A stretch of DNA of 20,757 nucleotides from Sphaeroforma arctica JP610 (GCF_001186125.1 NW_014040511.1:61550-82306); one strand, 5' to 3'. Shown: positions 8,867 through 18,470, counted from the first letter of the stretch. Numbers and translations are program-made. The notes: generated from the letters alone by a model not told the origin.

Positions 8867-11800
8867 TTAACACTGCAGCTGTAAATTGGGCACACTGCGT
8901 TTCCTCGCAAGCAGTAGATTGTCCGCAAACTCCGACGGAGTCTTCGTCTGGCTATTGACTATGTCCTTGTGGACATCCATGGCCTGGTGTAGCACCTGCT
9001 GAGCGTTCTGGGCGTGAAGCTTAAATACAATCTCAAACTCTTTAAGGTCCTTTCGGAAGATGTTACAGTGTTGGAGATCCAGCATTGTCGCCTGTATTGC
9101 GATGTATTGATTCGATGGGTGTGAGACAGTTACCCGCTCCTGAAACCCGAATAGTGGTGTGTACATGATGCAACTATTTTAAACCCTAAAACCCTAAGTT
9201 TCTATTTGACCTACAACAATCCTTCAACGTATAGGCACCTCAATTCATATCTACTGATATTATCTCGTGCACATGAAGAAAAAAATACAATCCGAATCCG
9301 CGATGAAACCTCCAACGTTGAAACGCAAAGTAGCCAAATCATTGAAGATTAATGAGAGGCGCTGTTGTCAGGTGCATCAGATAGCCCACTAGTACACGGA
9401 GGGTGTCATATATATACACTACGTCCATCCATCCATATATATATATATATATATACATATATACATATATACATACATACATTATATATATTTGTATATA
9501 TAAATATATATATATATATATCGATATACATATATTTATATAAACACATATACATATACATGTATATATACATATACATACACATATACATATATATATA
9601 CATATACAGATATATATATATATATAATTTGACAAGGGCTTAAAATGCTTCCCGTCTTAATTCAATATGACGCAATGATATGTCTTCTCCAACCCCATCC
9701 ACTATACCTTGGCTAAGAAGGCTTCCCGTTTGTCCTTGTATTCCGCTTCCATTGCCTGGTATATTAAATAGACTTCACTGAACTGGTTGTTGCCCTGCTC
9801 TCCTGCACGCTGTCTGCGTTGCTGGGCCGCGTGTGCCTTTTCGCGCGCAGTAAGTACGTCTGCCGCAGCCTAATAATGAATGTGCAAAGAAAACACACAA
9901 ACGTATGAATATTAATTATCGCATGAAATGCATCTGCAGCGGCCTAATAACGAGCGTGCATAGAGAACTCACATACGTACAAACATTCATCATATTAAAA
10001 ATATCGGCAGCGTAATGAGTGTGCATAGAGAAAACACATACATATGAATATTGACTATCATATTAAATACATCTGTAGCGGCATAATATCGAATGTGTAT
10101 AGAGATCACGCATACGTATAAATATTAAATACAATAGTGAATACATATGTATCGGCCCAATGATGAGTGTGTATAGAAAACACACATACGCATGCGAGAC
10201 TAGTGATCATAGTGAGAACATCTGAAGCGGACTAATAACGAGGGTGCATGAAATACACACGTACGTATGCGAGATAAAATAGCATAGTCTATAGATCCGC
10301 AAGAGCCTATGAACAAGAACGAAGTACAGCATAGACAAACACTTATGATGAGACTAACACAACCGAAAGAAAAGTACGACTTCCGTACCTTAAACAAATA
10401 GAACATCTATGTGCCTATGTATTCTCGGACCAACACACACGCACACACACGCACACACACACACACAGAGAGACTTCGTACATGCTGGGCTTTTATATCA
10501 CCTACTACATGCTCATACTAACAAACACACAGTCACACGCACATACACACACACACTCACTCACTCGCCCACCTACACATACACGCAGAGCAATCTTACC
10601 TGCTGGGCATCTGGCACTCCTCGGGTGATGAACGCGTCCCAAGTGCTCTCCATTCGAGAGAGCAACGGTGACAAGTCCTGCTGCGACGTATGCACATCCT
10701 TAAGGGATTCGCCCATATTGCGCAGAACCCTTCCTGTGCAAAGAAGGATGGGGTTACTACTAGGTAACCATGGTGATTGGTATGCGCACACAGTAGCACT
10801 CTGCCTGTGTAAAGAAGGATGGGGTTACTACTAGGTAACCATGGTGATTGATATACGCACACAGTAGCACTCTGCCTGTGTAAAGAGGATGGGGTTACTA
10901 CTAGGTAACCATGGTGGTTGGTATGCGCACACAGCAGCACTCTGCTTGGGTAAAGAAGGATGGGGTTACTACGAGGTAACCATGGTGATCGATATGCGCA
11001 CACAGTAGCACTCTGCCTGTGTAAAGAAGGATGGGGTCACTACTAGATAACCATGGTGATTGATATGCGCACACAGTAGCACTCTGCCTGTGCAAAGAAG
11101 AATGGGGCTACCACTAAGTAACCATGGTGATTGGTACTCGCATACAAACCCCGCCTGCCTACGAGCTGCAATGCGATCTTCGACTTATCACGCAGAATGA
11201 ACACACACGCCAGTACACATGCGTGCATATCAAACAGATACACTCATTTGTACCACATCCTCTCTCATATACACTCCTATGCTTATCAACAACATATACA
11301 CATATACACATGCGTGTATGTGAAACACATACCCAAATTTTTATCATATACACTCCAAAGCTTATCAACAACACGCACACACATACGCATGCGTGTATAT
11401 TAGACACATACACTCATTTCTACCATACACTCCAAGACATATCAGGAGAGACTTACGTTTCATAGAGTCTCCATTGCTTTGTGTTGTTTTTGCTGTCGAT
11501 GGACTGCACACAGTACGTCAGCTGTAGTGTGACATACACTCGTTACAATCAAATAAACTCCGCACATGTCTGTACACACCAACACACAAACATGGAACAA
11601 CAGCCACACACCACGATGTACATATATGTGTGTATATCTACCACATACACACATCAATGCACATACATGCACACATGTGTATATATATCTACCACTTACA
11701 CACATCAATGCACATACATGAATAACAACACCACACACCACGATGTACACATGTGGATATATATCTACCACATACACACATCAATGCACTTACATGAATA

Positions 11801-13753
11801 ATAACACCACACACCACGATGTACACATGTGTATATATATCTACCACATACACACATCAATACACATACATGAATAACAACACCACACACCACGATGTAC
11901 ACATATCTACTCAACCACATACAGGCATCAACAGCCACCCCAACACACATGCATGTCTGCTCACGCACACACCTGTGTCACCTCGTGTCTTCATGCCCTC
12001 GTCATTGAGGGCCTTGGCCAAGTGTTTGATCTGCAGAGTCATGGTTATGAATGCCTTACGGTACATGCTCAGAGCCTTGACCGATTCAGCAAACGTGTGG
12101 GAGAAACGCTCTAACGACTCCAAAGCATCGTCTAGTTCGGGATCAGCTGGGATAGAAATGGATAAAATATAATGATAGTTGCTAAGGTGTAGAGAAGATA
12201 ATGATAGTTGCTAAGGTGTAGATAAGATAGTGATAGTTGATAAGGTGTAGATAAGACAATGATAGCTGCTAAGGTGTAAATAAGATAATGATAGTTGCTA
12301 AGGTGTAGGAAAGATAATGATAGTTGCTAAGGTGTAGATAATATAATGATAGTTGCTAAGGTGTAGATAAGATAATGATAGTTGCTAAGGTGTAGATAAG
12401 ATAGTGATAGTTGATAAGGTGTAGATAAGACAATGATAACTGCTAAGGTGTAAATAAGATAATGATAGTTGCTAAGGTGTAGGAAAGATAATGATAGTTG
12501 CTATGGTGTAGATAAGATAACGATAGGTACTCAGTTGTCTTGTAGTTGCTATCCCGCGCTAGACATTCCAACAGAACCAGCGACAGGCATTAAATGCCGA
12601 CGTACTTGTCAGGAGGAAGAAAGAAACAGAGGCTGGTCCGGTAAAAGACGCCTGTGTGCTGTTACGCGTGGTTTGATATGCCGGCAGTATCACGTACTAC
12701 AGTCTACATACACTATATTGCGAGCAGTTGTATATACGTGATAGTACATGTCTGTAACAGGTGCAAGCCGACTCGCCTGAGATGTCAATTGCGCACATGC
12801 CCGTGTATTCGACCAACACAAACGAATGAACAAATAAACCCCTCGATATGTCGGATGGGTGTCAGATACACTCTTACCGCTACTCGCGGGTGTACATACG
12901 AGAACGTGGCCATTCAGTGGAGATTGCATATGGTTCAAATGGATGAGCACGTACACACACAACCATAAATACACCAGATCAACACCAAGCGAATACCTTC
13001 ATATGTTGGAACTGTGACGAAGATGTTTTTAAGGCTTCCCCATAATGAAGTAGAGCTGCCGGATTGTGACTGTGATCTCCCGACAGCATCCTTAGGCGTA
13101 GCCTCATCCTTTTGACTCGCTTCGGCACCACTATTATCAGTTGCCGTAGCATCGTCTTCTGTAGCTACGGTGGCTGACTGCTGTGTACCGTCTGTACTAT
13201 TCCCTCTCGTAGGTTCAGTAATGTCTTTATCCGAGCTCGTTTGTGCACCTTGTTGCTCGGTCTCAGCAGTAGGAAGGTCTTTTGTGTGTGTATGTGTGGG
13301 TGTGTTCGTGTCATCCTCTCTTTCCCCATCAATGTATGCACTGATCTGCTGCGTAGCCTGTTGTAAACTCTGCCCATCAGATTGTGTCTCCGTTAGGTCT
13401 GCACTTTCGTGTTCACCATCACTACTCAAATCAAAGGTCACTGAACTCTTAGCGTCACCTTGGACTTCTTCACTTTTGGTATCCGACGCATCGGTTATAT
13501 CCGTGTGTGTGATAACATCTGATCCATTTTCTAGTGTAACTTCAGTATGTTCAGCTACACTATCCTCCGCACTCTCTTGACATGCAACCGCTTCCGACGA
13601 GACCATAGCCGTGTTTGTTGTTGAGTTTGCTTCTTCTTCTCCGTCAGCTACCGAAGTGGTACTTGAATTGACCGATGACTTCGATTGCGTCCCACTAGCG
13701 GGAGGGGTGGGGTCAGTGGGCGGTGGTGTTTGCGGGGGTGATGTCTCAGCCAT
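8867..13753 (-). CDS. Multi-exon gene: acidic disordered N-terminus plus BAR-like helical region
   Basis: I join exons at 13753-12997, 12146-11973, optionally 11492-11457, then 10733-10600, 9869-9708 and 9139-8867 (TAA at 8869-8867). Frame is maintained across all junctions, giving about 499 residues, or 511 with the mini-exon. Donors and acceptors are GT/AG (for example CAG|GTAAGA after exon 4 and TTTCAG|GAG before the last exon). Exon 2 could instead end at 11982. Residues 1-235 are low complexity, rich in S, T, E, D and Q with a Pro-rich start ([18 protein letters not shown]). A hydrophobic [13 protein letters not shown] patch follows. The rest (about 253 to the end) is long charged helices with [39 protein letters not shown] and [14 protein letters not shown], spaced like the three-helix coiled coil of BAR/sorting-nexin proteins. 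No PX or SH3 domain is seen. A membrane-curvature role is inference. The ATG at 13753 is preferred because the frame further upstream has no ATG. Confidence 0.7.
9410..9630. repeat. (AT)n / ATAC microsatellite in intron 5
   Basis: This is over 200 bp of TATATA with ATAC and ATACAT interruptions, inside the intron between the exons at 9869-9708 and 9139-8867. Open frames on both strands here are repeat artefacts rich in Tyr and Ile. Confidence 0.9.
9861..10290. repeat. About 73-bp minisatellite (6 units) that starts inside exon 5 and copies its splice acceptor
   Basis: Units start at about 9861, 9934, 10006, 10074, 10150 and 10222, spaced 68-76 bp. Each begins with a variant of TGCAGCGGCCTAATAA, followed by GTGCATAGAG, ACACATACG and GAATATT words. 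The first unit covers the first nine coding bases of exon 5 and its acceptor (minus strand TTATTAG|GCTGC). Later units repeat TTATTAG|GCCGC or a close variant, so copies of the 3' splice site extend into the intron. Confidence 0.8.
10432..10590. repeat. CA-rich microsatellite in intron 4
   Basis: ACACACGC and CACACACA tracts with TACACA and ACTCACTC interruptions lie just inside the 5' splice site of intron 4 (exon 4 ends at 10600). The 141-codon plus-strand frame over this stretch is rich in His and Thr because of the repeat and is not called. Confidence 0.8.
10733..11146. repeat. 71-bp minisatellite (about 5.8 units) that starts at the exon 4 splice acceptor
   Basis: Units start at 10733, 10804, 10875 (70 bp), 10945, 11016 and 11087 (partial). 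Each holds CCTGTGTAAAGAAGGATGGG, GTTACTACTAGGTAACCATG and GCGCACACAGTAGCACTCTG, or close variants. Unit 1 starts on the first base of exon 4, so its acceptor (minus strand CTTCTTTGCACAG|G) lies in the repeat. Most later units repeat a pyrimidine-rich stretch ending in ACACAG|G; unit 4 is altered there. The units also contain the near-palindrome GGTAACCATGGT. Minus-strand frames of 64-135 codons through the array are repeat artefacts. Confidence 0.9.
11190..11450. repeat. About 79-bp repeat (roughly 3 units) in intron 3
   Basis: Repeats of ATACACTCC, GCTTATCAACAACA, CACATGCGTGTAT and ACACATACACTCATTT recur at about 79-bp spacing (GCTTATCAAC at 11281 and 11360). The array ends about 10 bases from the candidate donor of the mini-exon (AAAC|GTAAGT, minus strand, 11457/11456). 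Confidence 0.7.
11457..11492 (-). CDS. Possible 36-nt mini-exon of the BAR-like gene
   Basis: A consensus donor AAAC|GTAAGT on the minus strand (exon end 11457) is preceded by an acceptor CGACAG at 11498-11493. The 36 nt between them would encode about [12 protein letters not shown]. They connect exon 2 (phase 1) to exon 4 (phase 1) without changing frame, so inclusion or skipping leaves the protein readable. The acceptor has a poor pyrimidine tract. The longer alternative using ACTACAG as acceptor runs into stops or the wrong frame. Transcript data would decide between cassette exon and chance match. Confidence 0.4.
11605..11910. repeat. About 76-bp tandem repeat in intron 2
   Basis: Units contain ACACCACGATGTACACATGT, GTATATATATCTACCACATA and ACACATCAATGCACATACAT with ATGAATAACAAC. 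CACGATGTAC recurs at 11739, 11815 and 11891 (76-bp steps) and at 11612, with a partial unit between. The histidine- and threonine-rich open frames here are artefacts of the repeat. Confidence 0.85.
12160..12530. repeat. 29-bp minisatellite (about 12 units) with a 174-bp higher-order period, intron 1
   Basis: The unit is close to GATAATGATAGTTGCTAAGG plus TGTAGATAA (29 bp). It begins about a dozen bases on the intron side of the exon 2 acceptor. Variant units (GATAGTGATAGTTGATAAGG, GACAATGATAGCTGCTAAGG and GTGTAGGAAAGAT) occur in the same order twice, starting at about 12221 and 12395. The 174-bp offset is six units and shows that blocks of six were duplicated together. Confidence 0.9.
12606..13315. 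repeat. Segmental duplication, unit B (right part)
   Basis: This part of intron 1 and exon 1 of the BAR-like gene is the partner of 4088-4895. Shared strings include CGCCTGTGTGCTGTTA, CTACAGTCTACATACAC, GCGAATACCTTCAT and AGGTCTTTTGTGTG. Confidence 0.8.
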
Positions 13754-13820
13754 ATTGCTTAATGTGTGTGAATAGTTAGTATTTGTGGACAAAGTCGACG
13801 TTGAGGTGATTCTGCATACA

Positions 13821-13829
13821 TATATATAA
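13821..13829 (-). promoter_or_regulatory. Candidate TATA box of the BAR-like gene
   Basis: The minus-strand sequence CTTATATATATG lies about 70 nt upstream of the ATG at 13753, a spacing similar to that in both YHYH genes (89-93 nt). The surroundings are AT-rich with other TATATA tracts (13890-13990), so this is weak evidence. Confidence 0.3.
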
Positions 13830-14200
13830 GTGCTTCTTTGTGTACTCCTATGAGGGATAACAACCGAGAGCTATTAGTAGTAAAAACAGGTATATCTATA
13901 TCTATATCTATAGACATACACGAACATGTACATATATTGACATATACATAGATATATATTATCGCTTGTACACTATATAACATATATCAGGGTTACGGGG
14001 ATCATTGCTGAGTTTGTATTTATTTACTTTAAACACAGCCTCTTTTACTTCAAAGCTGTCCATACTATAGTTCGTTTCTTGAAAAAACTGTTACAATTTT
14101 AGGCTGTAAATAAAACGTAATATAAAATAATCATTCGTTTTTGCGTTAAAGTGCTAAACGTTTTTTGCATCATTGGGATTTCAACTGGGAGTGTAAATAG
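13830..14200. other. AT-rich region upstream of the BAR-like gene, no gene
   Basis: It contains a (TATATC)n patch around 13890-13912 and general AT-rich DNA. No open frame with recognisable content is present. Confidence 0.5.
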
Positions 14201-14207
14201 TAATGAA

Positions 14208-14780
14208 TAAAACACGGATGGGACGCCGCGGGGACTGAAAGAGCATACCTATAGGGGTAATTTACTTGTATATATTTAGACATTCTGATTCGGGCCTATT
14301 GATCATTTTGTATAGGGTCTCAAATGGGCAAAATCGATTCCAGCCAGAAAAAAGGGGCCACTTACGATTTTTGGGGACGGACAAAAAGTCAGTGTCAAAA
14401 CACAGCTGGGACGCTGCGGGACTGAAAGCGCATAATCAGAGAGATAATTCATTTTGTTCATAATCACGTATCTATATAGAAATATTGGTAAAATATCTAG
14501 GCTCATATTTTTAGAAACAAATCCAAACAAATTATCCAAAAAAAAAAATAGTGATCTTTCTTTCTGAAATGAAGAGGGACTCCAAAGGGGTCTACAAATG
14601 GCGACGGACAAAAAATCGGTGATAAAGTTGATAGGGATTTAGAAAAGCTTTCTCTTTCAGTAGTAAAGTTGACCGGGACTGACGCTGTCAGTGATAAAAC
14701 ACGGCTGTGACGCCGTGAGGTCTGTAAGCGTATACTCAGAGAGGTAATTCATTTTGTTCATATTCACGTTTAAATATTCA
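14208..14780 (+). repeat. Threefold dispersed repeat of about 75 bp (AAAACACRG-block)
   Basis: Three copies begin at about 14209, 14398 and 14697. Each reads AAAACACRGNTGNGACGCYG, then G-rich bases, then TGAAAGCGCATA-like and GAGAGGTAATTCATTTTGTT-like sequence. The second and third share the TTCATTTTGTTCATA and TCACGT end. Short words between copies (GACGGACAAAAA, GTCTACAAATGG, GATAAAGTTGA) also recur. Spacing is uneven (about 190 and 300 bp). It might be a decayed non-autonomous element or a local amplification. No coding content is recognised. Confidence 0.65.
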
Positions 14781-16500
14781 TAGCGTTCTAAATTGAAACA
14801 AAGGCTATGAAATATTGGCACCGCCAACAAAGTATTAGCTCAAAGTAGTGGCCCTAAATTTTAAATAACCAGTTTGAAAATCGTCCCAAAAATAGGACGG
14901 ACGCTGTCATTTCGAAAAATTACAGTGAAGTCTCCAATCAAACCGAAAAAATGTATAAATGAAAACGTCCATGAGTAAGAAAAAAAATGTTCCCACACAA
15001 GTTTTGAGCATTCTGAATGTAGCCTAATGAAACTATTTTTGAACTTTCTTTTAAAATAGATCAAATTTTCATAAAACGTAAGTACATGTTCTCTGTTTTT
15101 TCTACTTCATTTCTCTTAGTCTCAAGACTCAAAGTAAGGCCTCGATCTCCGAACCGGATGGGAAGCTGAATACTGCTGCCACTCCCACCGCTCCCTCAAG
15201 CTTTCCCTCCGGCTTCCCCCCTAATTACAAATTTATATGCTCAATTTATTTTAAATCATAACTTTCTGAATGTTTAAAAAGTATTAAAAATTAAAAATAT
15301 TACACATGGAGCAAGAAGATTGGGGGGAAGGGGGGGGGGGAATCTTCTTAAAAATATTAAAAGGAAAACATAGCTTTCTGACACAAACCTCTATTTAAAT
15401 TCTTGACAATTTAAAAAATAAAATTAAGCACCATTTCACTTGACCTTCATAACGATATTTAGCCAAGAATTGATACCTAGACTACCTCAAGTCTCAGGGT
15501 ATCCGGCTCTTGCCAGGCTCAGGTTTATTGCTGGTAATATAACCTAAGTGGTGGGGGGGGGGTCTCCGTCCCCACCTCCCCCCCCCCCTCTCCTTAGTCT
15601 CAGCCTTTTTGAAAGTCAGCCTATTTGATAATTTATTTCTTGATCGAGTTTACTTTTTTTAAAGTCATTTTTTTAATGTTAATTTTATACACTAAATGCA
15701 GTATTTAAACAATCATATCTTTTTGAATGTTTGAAAAGTGTTTCTTGTTTTAAGATAAAAAATAGTTTTTGAAAATATTACAAAAGTAGACTATCCTTCT
15801 CCCCCTTATAATTATGTTCCATTTTTATTCAACTATTTATTAAAAAAAAAGAAATCATAGCTTTCTGACATCTATTAAAATTCATGACAATTTAAAAAAA
15901 TAACCTGACATAGACTGAATTAAAATAATATATATTTACGACATGAATGAAGTAGCAGTCTATACATTAAAAAAAAATTGTCAATATTTAAATTATCAAT
16001 AATTACTAGTATTATCAATTTTTAACACTAGCTTACTGACATAGACGTCTAAATTAACATTATATACTGGATCCAGTAGCAGGCTATATACGACAATTAT
16101 ATATAATCTATTTTAATCATTTTTTATTTTTTTGTTATTTTTATAATATTACAAAATGAATATTTAAATATACACTAAATAGCGAGCGAAGCGAGCTAAA
16201 TCATATTTTTTAATATTTTTTTAGATAACATTATTATATACAATTGTGATTCTCTTTTTCAAAGAAAAATAAAATCCACCGGTGCCATCCCCGACCAGGG
16301 AACGCGAAGGCATTAGCAATAATACATATTTAGTAAAACCTTACATAAGACAATGTTAGATTTATTAGGTTTATTAGATGGTAATATCTTAAATGAATTT
16401 TACTCCTAAAATTCCAAGTCAGCTCTGTATCAGTTCTACCCAGTACAAGCTTGTAGTGTTTTCCTTTAGTTACCAGCATATATTTTAACTGAATTAATCA
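14781..16500. other. AT-rich gene-poor region with G and C runs
   Basis: I see no gene. Notable are a G-rich run at about 15324-15340 and a stretch at 15552-15592 with 8-10 G followed by C runs, which could form local secondary structure. There are also long A/T tracts. A short palindromic word GCGAGCGAAGCGAGC lies near 16181-16195. Open frames are low-complexity. Confidence 0.5.
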
Positions 16501-16504
16501 CGTC

Positions 16505-16900
16505 CACGAGCTCTTGTACAATGATGACCGGCTCAGCCCTAGATGGACAAAAATATGAAGTTGTCCCATGCGTATAGCCGGTATGTTCAGAACTTGTAGA
16601 ATCCGGTCGGCACCTGACAAAATTTGTCGTGAGTCCCTCTCAATCGTATGGTCCGTGTCCGTCTAGACTGTATCATGCCTTAAGATGAGTAACCCATATA
16701 CGAAAAATTTCCGAAATGTTGGACTTAGTAGCCGAAAAAGTAAAACAACCCACTTAGCGTTTTGCACATGTCATAAGCCCTAAGTTGTCGCTCCACTTGA
16801 TAACCTCTTTCTTATGCTGTATGGTCTTATCCAAGCGATTGTTAAAGCGAAAATCGATTGTTGAGTCTCAGATAATAAAATGGTCTAGCGTAGTATACAC
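16505..16900 (-). pseudogene. Possible decayed DDE-type transposase fragment (helix-turn-helix-like)
   Basis: Short minus-strand frames with normal-looking amino-acid composition follow one another, separated by stops and frame changes. One (about 16880-16745) includes NNRLDKTIQHKKEVIKWSDN. The next (about 16753-16677) includes FTFSATKSNISEIFRIWVTH. A third (about 16670-16505) includes SGADRILQVLNIPAI. The second resembles the helix-turn-helix that precedes the catalytic domain in DDE_4/PIF-like transposases (pattern F.xS.S.ISRIF..W). No catalytic motif is visible. This is a weak call based on one short similarity. Confidence 0.25.
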
Positions 16901-17142
16901 TTCTACTTTAGTATTTTATCCGGTATTGAATCAGAGAAAAGTTATGTCACCACCACATCAGTATGCAATGTAAACTGCGGATTAATTACAAGCAGTTGTT
17001 TCAACAGTCGAACACAGGCTTTCTTGCTCACATAGAAACTTCATTCTTCGTATAACAAAAAATTACTTAACTAATTAAATTTAGTTAGCTTAACCTGTGA
17101 GGAACGTTGTAATACAATTAATAAAGTAGTTCGGTAACTTAA

Positions 17143-17338
17143 AAATGTGGGAGCTTTACCCAGCCCGCTAAGCGTACCGTGTTAGAGAATAACACTGCGC
17201 GCAATACTAAGAAACCTCGCACTACTGCTGGAGGTAGTAAAGGCTCTACTTCTACTGATGTAAACTTCGATGGATATTTCTATGTTTTAAACTATGTTAA
17301 ATCAACTAAGATACAATTTAAGTCAGTTTGGATTTAGC
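17143..17338 (+). pseudogene. Short coding-like fragment at the left edge of the retroelement complex
   Basis: An open frame without an ATG, ending at TAG 17336-17338, contains a basic Thr/Ser-rich stretch (AKRTVLENNTARNTKKPRTT, then AGGSKGSTSTDV). It could be the C-terminal tail of a gag or pol product. No family motif is seen and the assignment rests on location only. Confidence 0.25.
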
Positions 17339-17744
17339 AGTGATAGCTTGTGTAAGAATGATCGGGGATTGGCGGGAAGATCAAAACCTGTAAGTAATAG
17401 TTCAGAGATTATAAAATTTAGTTTATAATATCCTACATCTACTATCGTTTCAATTAGTTCCCAGTAAATAACTCATACCAAATACTTAGGCTATTGGAGC
17501 CATCAAAGTGGATTTAGAACACTTTGGGAATATTGCAAAAAAAAAAACTTGTATTAAAATATTTGAAATATAAACAAAAACCAATGTGCTATCACATTTG
17601 ATCTTGATATTTTAAACTGACCGGAGGCCGTATTTCTACATAGCCTCCAGTAGCTCTTAGGACTACCGACGTACGTGAAGGTACGATGTAGTTCGTAAAG
17701 CAAAAACCAAAGTAAGACGGTTTCGGTCATGGCTTATTGTGAGA
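17260..17744 (+). repeat. Left arm of a large inverted repeat
   Basis: The reverse complement of 19464-19832 matches about 17371-17744 closely. Both contain CCAATGTGCTATCACATTTG, GACCGGAGGCCGTATTTCTA and GACGTACGTGAAGGTACGAT in this orientation (left arm). The outer part, 17260-17400, also matches the reverse complement of about 20100-20245. Differences are scattered substitutions, so the arms are old. Confidence 0.85.
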
Positions 17745-18212
17745 TTCGGTCTCTCAAGGCGATATTAACGCCTTAGAGTAATTAAACGCGTAAGTAAAAA
17801 ATAAGTATCGTGATATTTAAAGTAAATAAACGAAATGAGTCTTTTAGTAAAGTTAGGTAAGCCTCGTGAAAACAGCAATACTCTGAGGGATTGCGAGGCT
17901 GAGACATTGCCTATATATAATCCTCTCAGTACTGATTTCGCTGAATGGATTTTATTTAGTGTTTCGTTGTCGCTCTATTAGAAACTATGGTATGTTTCGT
18001 TGGGGCGAATCCGAGAGACTCATAAAATCTCATCTTTAGAAGAAGAAAACAAGACAAAGAAAATTACTCTTGATATTGGTTGAACGGAGGTTAAACTAGG
18101 TAACGTTAATAGTCCCTAGAAATACATATATATTCGATTGAGCTATCTCGCTACCGAAGTATTCAGACAAAAATAGATTTGGAAAGTAAATATAGTTTTA
18201 GGGTTTATATCT
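17745..18212 (+). repeat. LTR-like direct repeat, copy A
   Basis: Bases 17861-18197 match 20386-20722 (offset 2525) with a single visible mismatch (GTAAATATAG versus GCAAATATAG). The first 110 bp or so (17750-17860) still align with 20270-20385 but with many differences. The repeat contains a TATATAA (17911-17920), plausible as the LTR promoter. An imperfect hairpin AAGGCG-ATATTAA-CGCCTT lies near its left end. Confidence 0.85.
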
Positions 18213-18327
18213 TTAGAAATAAAAAAATAGAACAAAACAATACTCTTGATGTCCTTAGTTATTACATTAACCAATAACTTGCCACTTATCAAGAATTATC
18301 GACTTAGCCTTCACCAGACTGGCACAT

Positions 18328-18470
18328 CTGGTTGGCAGAACGGAGGTTAAACTAGATAACGTTAATAGTCCTTAGAAAGCTATATTCATTTGAGCCATCT
18401 CGCTACCGAAGTATTCAGATATAAATAAATTTGGAAAGTAAATATAGTTATATTAATAGAACTAGGCCAA
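18328..18470 (+). repeat. Third, partial and diverged LTR-like copy
   Basis: GAACGGAGGTTAAACTAGAT, TCTCGCTACCGAAGTATTCA and GGAAAGTAAATATAGTTA match the 3' halves of copies A and B. The following ATTAATAGAACTAGGCCAAC and TTATGTTTGG match what follows copy B at the window end. This copy is older than A and B. It abuts the integrase fragment, so it probably belongs to the element that carries it. Confidence 0.75.

Noticed and set aside
9178-9198. Telomere-like word (two CCCTAAA-type units), with single units near 53 and 18195
   Set aside because: Only one or two units each; such words are expected by chance or as minor interstitial remnants and do not indicate a chromosome end.
9339-9643. Overlapping Tyr/Ile-rich open frames on both strands
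   Set aside because: They are translations of the AT/ATAC microsatellite in intron 5.
10573-11243. Minus-strand frames of 64-135 codons with repeated HHGYLVV-like peptides
   Set aside because: They are read through the 71-bp intronic minisatellite. The open frame follows from the repeat sequence and is interrupted by the inferred splice acceptor of exon 4.
11460-11968. His/Thr/Tyr-rich open frames
   Set aside because: They arise from the 76-bp and CA-rich intronic repeats and have no domain content.
13170-13580. 136-codon plus-strand frame
   Set aside because: It is antisense to the Ser/Thr-rich exon 1 of the minus-strand gene, which splices in frame to further exons. The plus-strand frame is a shadow.
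18300-18345. TGGCACATCTGGTTGGCAGA as a tRNA primer-binding site
   Set aside because: It begins TGG and lies near LTR-like sequence, but it is upstream of, not directly after, an LTR end. I could not match it to a tRNA 3' end with confidence.
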